From a virus, in the IMG/VR virus record IMGVR_UViG_3300029787_000321, positions 1-24,259 of that record: a stretch of 24,259 nucleotides of DNA. One strand, given 5' to 3'. The notes beneath the pieces are model-generated. The model had not been told where the DNA came from. It did not search any database and saw only the letters and a list, made by a program, of their open reading frames with translations. Position numbers and translations under genes: made by a program. This document shows positions 5,958-11,762 of this stretch, piece by piece; position 1 is the first letter of the stretch, and each line of letters starts with the position of its first letter.

Positions 5958-6159
5958 TCTGAACGATGCGTGGCGCTACCGCCATTCCAAAATGATTGCG
6001 GCGCCTGCGGAAAGGGCGGAGCGTATGCGCGCGCCCAACGTGGATTTCGGCGGTCAGTTCGAGGATGACCCGCGCGCGGAGCGCGAGGGTACAAAGTTGA
6101 GTCTAGTGACGCAGCAGCGGCTGCTCGCTCTCGCCATTGCCAGGACTACCCGACGATGA
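5947..6159 (+). CDS. hypothetical 70-aa protein
   Basis: ATG at 5947 with GAGGGAG upstream inside the DUF3310 gene; the two genes overlap by 11 nt. The protein is charged and Ala/Arg-rich, with no recognisable domain (LNDAWRYRHSKMIAAPAERAER, then an acidic stretch). It ends the rightward operon and its last 57 nt overlap the converging gene at 6103-6336. Kept because of its ribosome site and operon position; no function suggested. Confidence 0.6.
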   Translation: MANDLNDAWRYRHSKMIAAPAERAERMRAPNVDFGGQFEDDPRAEREGTKLSLVTQQRLLALAIARTTRR

Positions 6160-6336
6160 CCGCGAGGTAATTACCTGGACGTCATCGACGTCCGCAAACA
6201 GATCAGCGGCGCGGCGGGCAAAATCCTCCGCGTCGTTTTTCGTTGAGAACTCATTCGCGATGAATGCATCGGTATCTGGAAACGTGATCGTGACGTCAAA
6301 CACATCGCCTTCGTCGTGCAACTTTATTTTGATCAT
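6103..6336 (-). CDS. hypothetical 77-aa acidic protein with hairpin-embedded ribosome site
   Basis: ATG at 6336, GAGGGAG 7 nt upstream. The protein starts with beta-like alternation (MIKIKLHDEGDVFDVTITF) and then a helix (STKNDAEDFARRAADLF); the tail is Ser/Gly-rich. This small alpha/beta pattern is also seen in the other small proteins of this operon. The ribosome site lies in the 3' arm of the perfect 13-bp hairpin at 6344-6381, so folding would hide it. It ends converging with the rightward operon. Confidence 0.7.
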   Translation of the reverse strand: MIKIKLHDEGDVFDVTITFPDTDAFIANEFSTKNDAEDFARRAADLFADVDDVQVITSRSSSGSPGNGESEQPLLRH

Positions 6337-6419
6337 AAAAAAACTCCCTCTCGTTGAATATCAGGCCACAACGAGAGGGAGAAAAAAATCATCAATTTGC
6401 TCAGCATTTTGCTGAGCAT
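6333..6419 (-). CDS. possible 28-aa leader peptide
   Basis: ATG at 6419 opens a frame of 28 codons that runs through both hairpins (6399-6417 and 6344-6381). It stops at TGA 6333-6335, overlapping the next start as ATGA. Ribosomes reading it would melt the hairpin that hides the next ribosome site. There is no good Shine-Dalgarno at normal distance; an AGGAGG at 6442-6447 is 22 nt away. Evidence is positional only. Confidence 0.25.
   Translation of the reverse strand: MLSKMLSKLMIFFSLSLWPDIQREGVFL
6344..6381 (-). terminator. terminator-like hairpin containing the next gene's Shine-Dalgarno
   Basis: Perfect 13-bp arms CTCCCTCTCGTTG (6344-6356) and CAACGAGAGGGAG (6369-6381) with a 12-nt loop, flanked by seven A's on each side in the plus orientation. 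Read on the minus strand it is stem, TTTTTTT, ATG. The terminating U-run and the ribosome site of 6103-6336 are therefore the same element. It could act as a terminator, a translational lock, or both. Confidence 0.75.
6399..6417. terminator. short stem-loop after the winged-helix-like gene
   Basis: GCTCAGC-ATTTT-GCTGAGC, a perfect 7-bp stem with a 5-nt loop, 10 nt past the stop of the gene at 6428-7045. ATTTTGC follows on the plus strand. It could be a weak terminator for rightward transcription or an mRNA 3' end for the leftward gene. Confidence 0.4.
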
Positions 6420-6427
6420 TTTGCAAA

Positions 6428-7045
6428 CTATTTTTCGATAACCTCCTGGATGGGCCGCATGGTCATCTCGGGGTATTCGTCATGCACTGACCAGCCAAGG
6501 CGATTTTTTCGCAGATCGTCCAGCGCCTCGATCTGATCAATGCGCTCGCGCAGACCTCGCGTGAACTGGTTGTGCTTGTGGCTGTTCTCGCAGATCACTT
6601 TGTAATACTGGTAAGTGAACCCCTCGAAAAAAACGATGAACGTGCGCGATGGCCTGACCAGCTTCTGTCGCTTGTCGTCGCCCTCCATCGGATCAAGACT
6701 GATATAACCGGCTTCCTGCGCTTGTCTGATCAGCCGTTGAAATTGACTGTCCGGAACAGTAGCGCAGTGAGCCTTTAACTCTTGACGGCTAAGCCAGTAG
6801 CCCCTGTGCCACGCCTCGCCGATGGCATAACAGATTGACGACGCAAAGCGGTTCTGGAACCAGAATTTTCGAGCCGGTGATGCGTTGGGCTTCCAGGCTT
6901 CTTCCAGCCACCACAATCTTGCCTCGCAGTACGCGGCCATAAACTCACGATACTCGCCGAACTCACTCTGCTGTTGCAGCGGGATATCTTGGCCCTGTAT
7001 CGATTCCCATTTGACGCCTTCGACGCTCGGAATTTTCTTAGCCAT
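6428..7045 (-). CDS. winged-helix-like phage protein, function unknown
   Basis: 205 aa from ATG 7045, with AGGGAG 8 nt upstream; the in-frame GTG at 7054 is less likely. The first 60 residues are Trp/Glu-rich (YCEARLWWLEEAWKPNA). The centre looks like a small winged-helix: YWLSRQELKAHCATVPDSQFQRLIRQAQEAGYISL, then a basic strand DKRQKLVRPS and an aromatic strand. The last part is charged and helical. It lies 12 nt downstream of the integrase stop, so it is co-transcribed with it. A role in DNA binding or regulation of integration is possible but not shown. Confidence 0.7.
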   Translation of the reverse strand: MAKKIPSVEGVKWESIQGQDIPLQQQSEFGEYREFMAAYCEARLWWLEEAWKPNASPARKFWFQNRFASSICYAIGEAWHRGYWLSRQELKAHCATVPDSQFQRLIRQAQEAGYISLDPMEGDDKRQKLVRPSRTFIVFFEGFTYQYYKVICENSHKHNQFTRGLRERIDQIEALDDLRKNRLGWSVHDEYPEMTMRPIQEVIEK

Positions 7046-7057
7046 TTTTCTCACTCC

Positions 7058-8155
7058 CTATATGTCGAACGCTGCGGTCATCTTGTCTGCCAGCGTCTTG
7101 TCGCGCCGTGGATCAGACAACCAGTGTGCATATTGCTTGCGCGTAAAATCGATGGACGTGTGTCCGAGAAACTGCGTGATTTGCGCGTCGGTGTAGTCCG
7201 TTTCGAAAAGTAAAACAGATGCGTAGAAGTGGCGCAAATCGTGCCAGCGGATCGGTTCGATGCCTGCGGCAACGCAAGCCGGGTGCAGACCGCGCTTCCG
7301 CCAGTTGTTCACGTCGGCCATGTTTCCGGCAAGCGTTGGAAATACCAGCCCGCGCGTCCGCTGCTCCAGCGGTTGGGCCAGCTTCCACTCTTTGAGATCC
7401 TGCACCAGCGGCGCCGGCAACGGGATTGACCGGACGCCCGCTTTTGTTTTGACGGACCCTAGCGCGCCCGATTTGTCCCGCGCCTGAGTCACATGATAAA
7501 CGGCGCCGTCTAAATCCAAGTTATCCCAGCCGCAGGCTATCTGCTCGCCAGCGCGGACTCCGGTATAGCCAGCGAACTTGATGCGCAACGCATAGTCACC
7601 AGCGTTCGCGATAATCGCCGCAATGTCCTCGCGGCTGATCCGGGGCGGCGCCTTGTGTTCGATCTTGCGCTTTGGGAGATCGACCTCGCGGCACGGGTTG
7701 GCCCGCGCCCACTTGCGCTTGACTGAATACTTCAGAAGCTGGCGCAACGTATCGTATCGCTGAAGGCCGGTCGCGTGGGCCTGCCGGAACAGGGCGGGGA
7801 CAACGCGCTCTTCGATGTAGCCCGCGTCGATATCAATAATCTTATGCAAGCGCAGCCCCGGAACATTATCCAACAAAAATTGGATGTTGCGCCGATGCGT
7901 CACCAAGCGGTCTTCCGACAAATCGCCAGCCTTGTACTTCGCGTTGAGTAAAGACTGAAACGCTTTCTTTGCATCGCCAAAATTTGGGTTCGACGTGCGC
8001 GGAATATAAACGCCGTTCTGCTTGTCGGCGTAGGCTTGGTCGCGAGCGTGGATAGCCTCTTCCATCGTGTAGTGCGTTTCGCGCCCCCCGCCGATATCGC
8101 GCAGGTCCAGAATGAACTTGCCATCGCGGCGCGTGATTTTGTCTGATTTCTTCAT
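7058..8155 (-). CDS. int: tyrosine integrase
   Basis: 365 aa, ATG preceded by TAGGAGAGAGAC. All catalytic residues are present: R201 (GYTGVRAGEQ), the lysine near 236-238, H305 and R308 (HDLRHFYAS), H332 (LGHTS) and Y342 (KQYAHW). The N-terminal 60 residues are the arm-binding region and about 60-155 the SAM-like core-binding domain. It catalyses site-specific recombination between attP and the host att site. The attP core (9235-9278), derived from tRNA-Arg, lies about 1.1 kb upstream of its start. The operon promoter region carries an operator of the repressor type, so integrase is likely shut off in established lysogens. Confidence 0.96.
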   Translation of the reverse strand: MKKSDKITRRDGKFILDLRDIGGGRETHYTMEEAIHARDQAYADKQNGVYIPRTSNPNFGDAKKAFQSLLNAKYKAGDLSEDRLVTHRRNIQFLLDNVPGLRLHKIIDIDAGYIEERVVPALFRQAHATGLQRYDTLRQLLKYSVKRKWARANPCREVDLPKRKIEHKAPPRISREDIAAIIANAGDYALRIKFAGYTGVRAGEQIACGWDNLDLDGAVYHVTQARDKSGALGSVKTKAGVRSIPLPAPLVQDLKEWKLAQPLEQRTRGLVFPTLAGNMADVNNWRKRGLHPACVAAGIEPIRWHDLRHFYASVLLFETDYTDAQITQFLGHTSIDFTRKQYAHWLSDPRRDKTLADKMTAAFDI

Positions 8156-8164
8156 GTCTCTCTC

Positions 8165-8368
8165 CTATCGGCAGCGGTGCTGACGGCACCGCTCGCGGTA
8201 GCCGTCCACAGCCTCGTCAAAATTTTGGAAGTAATCGCCCGACAGCGCGAGGCCGTCGTCGCGTAGGTACCAGGTGGCAAACGGCGTGTAGCTGTTGCCG
8301 GTTTTGCACAGCGCAATCTTGGCCTTGTCGCGTCGAACCGGGCGAGCGTCGATGATGTCGTAGTTCAT
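8165..8368 (-). CDS. hypothetical 67-aa protein
   Basis: ATG at 8368 with AAGGAG upstream; the longer frame from 8440 is rejected because it reads through a strong hairpin and the end of the upstream gene. Predicted beta strands (YTPFATWYL, GLALSGDYF) lead into one helix (FDEAVDGYRERC). The FxxxxEA helix start is shared with the small genes at 6103, 8424 and 8697. It lies 9 nt upstream of the integrase start. No function assignable. Confidence 0.7.
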   Translation of the reverse strand: MNYDIIDARPVRRDKAKIALCKTGNSYTPFATWYLRDDGLALSGDYFQNFDEAVDGYRERCRQHRCR

Positions 8369-8384
8369 GTTTTCTCTCCTTAAT

Positions 8385-8404
8385 GCCGGGGCCGAAGCCC
8401 CGGC
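8385..8404. other. stable UUCG-type hairpin in gene gap
   Basis: GCCGGGGC-CGAA-GCCCCGGC, perfect 8-bp stem. On the minus-strand transcript the loop is C(UUCG)G, the most stable tetraloop class. It sits just upstream of the ribosome site of the 67-aa gene. An identical copy is at 8670-8689. There is no U-run on the minus strand, so stability or processing is more likely than termination. Confidence 0.8.
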
Positions 8405-8423
8405 GTCTTTTAGGGTCGGGTGA

Positions 8424-8654
8424 TCACGCCTCCTCCACATCGCACCAGTGGTAGCGGGGGCCGTATTTCCCAGTCGCCTCGAAAATCGGGTCTATGTCGC
8501 GGGGGTGCGCAAAGACTTCCGCGTTTAATGTCATTTCCAGCGCAGCCGCATCCTTGGCTGCGCGGATCGCGTCGTCTTTGGTGGACAAACATGTTCTGGA
8601 AACACTGCCCTCACGCCCGTAAACGCGCAGTTCAAATTCTTCGGTGGTAGTCAT
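8424..8654 (-). CDS. hypothetical 76-aa protein
   Basis: ATG at 8654 with AAGGAGAGAGAC upstream. An N-terminal strand region (EFELRVYGREG) is followed by a helix (TKDDAIRAAKDAAALEMTL) and an aromatic tail (YGPRYHWCDVEEA). Gene arrangement, size and ribosome site match its two neighbours, and identical hairpins lie on both sides. Function unknown. Confidence 0.7.
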   Translation of the reverse strand: MTTTEEFELRVYGREGSVSRTCLSTKDDAIRAAKDAAALEMTLNAEVFAHPRDIDPIFEATGKYGPRYHWCDVEEA

Positions 8655-8669
8655 GTCTCTCTCCTTGAT

Positions 8670-8689
8670 GCCGGGGCCGAAGCCCCGGC
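8670..8689. other. stable UUCG-type hairpin in gene gap, second copy
   Basis: Identical 20-mer to 8385-8404: GCCGGGGC-CGAA-GCCCCGGC. It lies between the 108-aa and 76-aa genes, directly before the latter's ribosome site. The repeat of the exact sequence points to copying or selection of the RNA structure. Confidence 0.8.
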
Positions 8690-8696
8690 GGGTTGA

Positions 8697-9023
8697 TCAA
8701 AGCAATGTGCGGATGTTGTGGGGGATGGACGGGTCGTCTTCCGAGCAAGCGCCCGAGCGAATGGAGGATGCGTACATATGAGCGTCTCTCTCTTCGGCCT
8801 CAAACGCCGCTGAACCGTAAGTGCTGCGCCAATAAACCCAGCGCGCCTCGTCGATTGATCCAAAAGCCCGCACCTTACGAGCGGTAGCTTCGGCGGCTTC
8901 TTGACTATCAAAATGATGACAGAGCAAAAAATTATGACCGGCTGCGGTACTAGCGCAGACCGCGTAATGTCCGTTGCCTTGAGTATCTACTGCACCAGCG
9001 TCGATGATCGGTGTGCGTTCCAT
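8697..9023 (-). CDS. hypothetical 108-aa protein, first gene of integrase operon
   Basis: ATG at 9023 with GAGGAG upstream is chosen over the in-frame start at 9092, because the latter would lie inside the operator and promoter. The N-terminal half has strand-helix character (GHYAVCASTAAGHNFLLCHHF, then DSQEAAEATARKV). The second half is acidic and aromatic (EARWVYWRSTYGSAAFEAEERDA). No known domain recognised. It is the first gene behind the operator at 9075-9100. Confidence 0.65.
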   Translation of the reverse strand: MERTPIIDAGAVDTQGNGHYAVCASTAAGHNFLLCHHFDSQEAAEATARKVRAFGSIDEARWVYWRSTYGSAAFEAEERDAHMYASSIRSGACSEDDPSIPHNIRTLL

Positions 9024-9074
9024 GTGGTCTCTCTCCTCAATCTGCGGATGCCCAGTCCGTGGGTCATCCTTCGT

Positions 9075-9113
9075 CATTACATATAGTAACATTTTGTTAC
9101 GTTACAAGGTCAA
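9075..9113 (-). promoter_or_regulatory. operator O4 and promoter region of the integrase operon
   Basis: Two overlapping repeats: CATTAC-ATATA-GTAACA (9075-9091), an O1-like arrangement with one arm imperfect, and GTAAC-ATTTT-GTTAC (9086-9100), perfect. On the minus strand TTGACC (9113-9108) or TTGTAA (9107-9102) can be -35 elements, with TACTAT or TATATG around 9081-9089 as -10. A further 6-bp repeat AGGTCA/TGACCT brackets 9107-9131. The operators overlap the promoter, as expected for repression. Confidence 0.6.
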
Positions 9114-9177
9114 AAAATAACTTTCTGACCTACGGATTATGTTGAGGGATTTTTTTTTGGCACTAGAACGCGAAAAA

Positions 9178-9201
9178 CCCCCCGATTTTAAAATCGAGGG
9201 G
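9178..9201 (-). terminator. intrinsic terminator between attP and the integrase operon
   Basis: CCCC-C-CGATTTT (9178-9189) pairs with AAAATCG-A-GGGG (9190-9201), 11 pairs with one mismatch. On the minus strand it is followed by TTTTT (9177-9173). It would stop late leftward transcription after the nuclease gene before it reaches the integrase promoter. Confidence 0.75.
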
Positions 9202-9234
9202 TTCTAAAAACACGGCTAAGTGTTTGATTTTAAA

Positions 9235-9278
9235 TGGCGCGCCCGGAGGGATTCGAACCCCCGACCTGCGGATTAGAA
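9235..9278 (-). other. attP: attP core: 3' half of a tRNA-Arg(UCU) gene
   Basis: On the minus strand this reads as a tRNA from position 32 to CCA: anticodon loop CTTCTAA (anticodon UCU), anticodon 3' strand TCCGC, variable loop AGGTC, T-arm GGGGG-TTCGAAT-CCCTC, acceptor strand CGGGCGC, discriminator G and CCA. There is no matching 5' half: the bases beyond 9278 neither complete the anticodon stem nor form a D-arm or acceptor strand. This is the classic integrase core, which rebuilds the host tRNA 3' end after integration. Phage genes on both sides mean it is attP, not attL or attR. Confidence 0.85.
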
Positions 9279-9332
9279 GAGCGTCTAGTGCTCAAAAAAT
9301 ACCAAATAAAATCAGGTTCTTAGCGCGTAAAC

Positions 9333-9350
9333 CTCGATTCCAAAATCGAG
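9333..9350. repeat. stem-loop / repeat in the attP right arm
   Basis: CTCGATT-CCAA-AATCGAG, a perfect 7-bp stem 49 nt after the stop of the late nuclease gene on the minus strand. It could be a weak late terminator. Its AAAATCGAG string followed by GTTCTA (9342-9360) also occurs at 9190-9206 on the other side of the core, so an integrase arm-site role is possible. The remaining 9279-9398 holds no gene I can support. Confidence 0.4.
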
Positions 9351-9398
9351 AATCGTTCTACTATGAGAAAAACGAACACGCAATGAGAAAATCTTACA

Positions 9399-9755
9399 TC
9401 AAATTTTTGGCAGTGGGTCGTTCAACTCCGTGGGTCGCTTTCGATGGGAGTGAAAATTGTGATCGGTAATGAACACCTCTCTCGTGTCGATGTTGACGTA
9501 GACGAACTGAACGCCGAGATCTTTCTGCAACTGTGAGCGAACGCGATGAATACGGGCAGATTTATTGCGGCCGGGGTTCACCCTGCCCGCGTCCTTTTTT
9601 ACCTGGATAAGGTGCATGCCGTCTTCATTGACAACGACGAGATCGATAGGGCTGCTGCCCTGCGCGGCTGGGAACACCCAGTAACCCTGCCGCATAAAAT
9701 GCTCGGCGCAAATTAACTCACACACATCGCCGTCAATATGACGCTTGTCAGGCAT
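9399..9755 (-). CDS. PD-(D/E)XK-type nuclease, last gene of late operon
   Basis: 118 aa, ATG at 9755 overlapping the muramidase stop by 8 nt. The motif order E13, D38 (GSSPIDLVVV), Q51-V-K53 is that of small endonucleases of the Holliday-resolvase/VRR-like group with Gln in place of Glu in ExK. A basic helix follows (RNKSARIHRVRSQLQ). In the late operon it could trim DNA during packaging or degrade host DNA. It is the second resolvase-like nuclease in the window, the other being in the early operon. It ends about 120 bp from attP. Confidence 0.7.
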   Translation of the reverse strand: MPDKRHIDGDVCELICAEHFMRQGYWVFPAAQGSSPIDLVVVNEDGMHLIQVKKDAGRVNPGRNKSARIHRVRSQLQKDLGVQFVYVNIDTREVFITDHNFHSHRKRPTELNDPLPKI

Positions 9756-10185
9756 ACTCGCCGGTGCGAATCCGTTCGGCGATGCGGTCAGCCCGCTTGC
9801 CGACTTGATCGGCCCACCGGCTGTCGAGCGCCTGCGTTGCGGCGCCCTCGTAATCTTCCGCCATCAGCGCGTTAATCATGCGTTTAAACTTCGCAAGATT
9901 GCCGGCGCCCATATTGAAACACATTTCGATCAGCGCCTCGCGGCGTACCTGGTTAAGCAGCGACCAGATGTTATCGCCTACTACACGCCGCGCTGCGGCT
10001 TCGAACGCGATCAGATCGTTGGCAAGTAGGTCTTCCGCTTCTTCTTCAGTGATGCCCGTCCCCGGTTCGTCGGGGTCCACACACCGTCCAAAGCCGATGG
10101 TAAGGCGCCCTGTGGGGCAGCGGTACGCTGTCGGGCTGAAGCCTTCGTGGCGCTTGATGCTGTCGATCAGGTTTGCGCTGATCAC
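9748..10185 (-). CDS. endolysin, GH24 muramidase with E-x8-C-x5-T triad
   Basis: 145 aa from the GTG at 10185, which overlaps the holin stop (GTGA). The catalytic pattern is E14 (RHEGF), C23 and T29 (LTIGFG), the T4-lysozyme triad with the usual Asp replaced by Cys, a variant known in phage endolysins. GITEEEAEDLL and a Phe-Asn-Met-Gly segment complete the GH24 signature. No N-terminal signal or SAR span is seen, so export depends on the holin. It cuts the glycan strands of host peptidoglycan at the end of infection. The longer frame to 10389 is holin antisense and is not used. Confidence 0.92.
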   Translation of the reverse strand: MISANLIDSIKRHEGFSPTAYRCPTGRLTIGFGRCVDPDEPGTGITEEEAEDLLANDLIAFEAAARRVVGDNIWSLLNQVRREALIEMCFNMGAGNLAKFKRMINALMAEDYEGAATQALDSRWADQVGKRADRIAERIRTGEYA

Positions 10186-10586
10186 TTCCCTACTCCCTTG
10201 GTGCGCTCCCAACTTCTGAGCGAACCCAGCCCGAGCATTCCGAGAAGGATCGGCATCATCTGCGACATATCCAGCGTCGGCAGCGAGACGAGGTGGCCGG
10301 TCTGCGCTAGTACGAACGACGCCATCGGCTGGAGCAGATACGTCCACGCCAGCGATGCCGCGCAGGTCCATCCCGTCAGGGGGCGCCAAGACGATTGGAA
10401 CCAGTTACCCTTCGCCTCCTCCTTGTTCACGTCAATCTGCGCGAGATCGACCTTGGCGAGGTGTTCCGTCAGGCTCGCCTTGATTGCGCGCTCCGCCTTC
10501 GCACGCTCTTCAGCGTTTTCCGGCAGGAACCGTCCGACGATGTCGGTGACCGCGGGGAGAATGGACGGGATCAGGGATTGGATCAT
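10182..10586 (-). CDS. holin, GTA_holin_3TM type
   Basis: 134 aa, ATG at 10586 overlapping the upstream stop (ATGA) with AAAGG before it. A polar N-terminal half (ENAEERAKAERAIKASL) leads to a SWRPLTGW motif and two or three hydrophobic spans, ending LPTLD, MPILLGMLGLGSLRSWERTKG. This is the holin family of gene-transfer-agent and alphaproteobacterial phages. It forms lesions in the inner membrane that release the endolysin gene product just downstream. Confidence 0.88.
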   Translation of the reverse strand: MIQSLIPSILPAVTDIVGRFLPENAEERAKAERAIKASLTEHLAKVDLAQIDVNKEEAKGNWFQSSWRPLTGWTCAASLAWTYLLQPMASFVLAQTGHLVSLPTLDMSQMMPILLGMLGLGSLRSWERTKGVGK

Positions 10587-10945
10587 GTGGCCTTTCTTTC
10601 ACTAGATACTGGCGGATGGACGCCGTTATGGATTTTGTGCATTCGCGCCGCTTCGTCTTTCAGAAACGCGATGTCGGCTTGCATCGCAGCCATGTTCATA
10701 TGGTCACGGCGTAGGTTCTCCGGGGACGACATCTTTGCCAAAATATCGATCCGCTGTTCCTGGGTTTCAGTCAGCGTGTGTAACTTGTCAAAACGCGCAT
10801 CGAGCGAGCGCACAAGTTTCTGCAACTCTTTTGCGTCCTGACCGAGTTGCTTTATCTGAAACTTGGCCGCTGCCACGCCGCCAAATACGCTGGCAGCAAC
10901 ACCCAGCAAAGTGATGATAAGCCGCAGGTCTATCGCGCCGTCCAC
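10583..10945 (-). CDS. membrane-anchored coiled-coil protein (possible inner-membrane spanin)
   Basis: 120 aa from the GTG at 10945, set by GGGGAGAGGG upstream and a 16-nt overlap with the secreted-protein gene. One N-terminal span (LIITLLGVAASVFGGVAAA) is followed by a long charged heptad region (KELQKLVRSLDARFDKLHTLTETQEQRIDIL) and a soluble tail. That is the layout of Rz-type spanins, and the position next to holin and endolysin agrees, but no separate outer-membrane partner with a lipobox is seen. An alternative is a generic phage coiled-coil membrane protein. Confidence 0.65.
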   Translation of the reverse strand: MDGAIDLRLIITLLGVAASVFGGVAAAKFQIKQLGQDAKELQKLVRSLDARFDKLHTLTETQEQRIDILAKMSSPENLRRDHMNMAAMQADIAFLKDEAARMHKIHNGVHPPVSSERKAT

Positions 10946-11241
10946 GCAGCCCTCTCCCCTGCCCCGGTTACGACCTGCCAATTTTCACCCAGCCAAACGA
11001 TGCAGATAGCACCGTCCAAATTAGGCGGCGAAAACGTCAACATCCAAGTACCGGAACTGGTTACGGACAACTTAACCAAGCCCTCTGAGGTAGTGCCGTA
11101 GCCGCGCACCCATTCCTTCGGCTCGATTATCTCGGATTGTTCTTTGGCAAAGCACCCCAATTCGTGGGCGCCGGCGCGGGGCACAAAAAAAGCCGTCAAA
11201 ATGACGGCTAACAAGAACAGCGCAATTGCTCGGCCGATCAT
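10930..11241 (-). CDS. small secreted protein of the lysis region
   Basis: 103 aa, ATG at 11241 overlapping the upstream stop (ATGA). Residues 1-24 are a clear signal peptide: MIGRA, a hydrophobic core LFLLAVILTAFFV, and cleavage after AGA. The mature part has two cysteines (GCF near the N-terminus and AICIVW near the end) that could form a disulfide. Similar small secreted proteins occur in alphaproteobacteria and their phages; function unknown. It acts in the periplasm and lies just before the spanin-like and holin genes. Confidence 0.7.
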   Translation of the reverse strand: MIGRAIALFLLAVILTAFFVPRAGAHELGCFAKEQSEIIEPKEWVRGYGTTSEGLVKLSVTSSGTWMLTFSPPNLDGAICIVWLGENWQVVTGAGERAAWTAR

Positions 11242-11750
11242 GCGAGTTCCGGCCAGTCGTTCCAGCCATCGGCGTTAATGACCGCAGCGATTGCGTCGAT
11301 GTCTGCCGCCTGTGTGATCTGGTCTTCCTTCGCTGCTGCCGCCAATCGGATTTCATCGCGCCACTGCTGTATGTCAGTCGGAACGTCGATGTTGGTGTCC
11401 ATCTTCCGCACATAAGCCCAATCGGTTGATAGAAGCATCTGTGCTTGCCGTTCTTTGATCTGTGTCATCAGCACAGACTTGACGCCGGGAAACGTGATGA
11501 CCTCGCCATCAATCGTTTCGGTCCTGTCGTTTATATCCTTCGGCGTACTGGTGATAGACCCGTCGGAATTCTGCGCCCATGTGTAGAGGCGCGAGTCAGG
11601 CACAACCGGATCGGCTATCTCGATGACATTATGCGATGCCTTTTCTGCGGCGCTCCATGTGTGCCAGCTTGCCGGATGCCGCGCCCCATCCCGGTCGGTC
11701 CAAGCCATGCCGGGGCGAATCGTCTTGTTTGTCGGCGTATATTTCCACAT
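11238..11750 (-). CDS. tail fibre assembly/chaperone-like protein
   Basis: 170 aa, ATG at 11750 with AAGGAG. The N-terminal half is aromatic (MWKYTPTNKTIRPGMAWTD) and the second half reads QIKERQAQMLLSTDWAYVRK, DVPTDIQQWRDEIRL, as in phage tail-assembly chaperone C-terminal domains (the TDW..vR motif). It follows the adhesin genes, the usual place for such a chaperone. It may instead be a small structural tail component; the domain match is only moderate. Confidence 0.6.
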   Translation of the reverse strand: MWKYTPTNKTIRPGMAWTDRDGARHPASWHTWSAAEKASHNVIEIADPVVPDSRLYTWAQNSDGSITSTPKDINDRTETIDGEVITFPGVKSVLMTQIKERQAQMLLSTDWAYVRKMDTNIDVPTDIQQWRDEIRLAAAAKEDQITQAADIDAIAAVINADGWNDWPELA

Positions 11751-11762
11751 CGTCTTTGCTCC

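Noticed and set aside
8369-8440. N-terminal extension of the 67-aa gene
   Set aside because: It would translate the UUCG hairpin and the end of the previous gene; the ATG at 8368 has a strong ribosome site.
9235-9310. Complete tRNA-Arg gene
   Set aside because: Only the part from the anticodon loop to CCA is present; no D-arm, anticodon 5' strand or acceptor 5' strand can be formed with adjacent bases.
9224-9469. Plus-strand ORF beginning MILNGAPGGIRTPDLRIRR
   Set aside because: This is the well-known spurious translation of the antisense strand of a tRNA 3' half; it reads through the attP core.
10186-10389. N-terminal extension of the endolysin frame
   Set aside because: Overlaps the holin gene and encodes nothing like a GH24 N-terminus; the GTG at 10185 couples to the holin stop.
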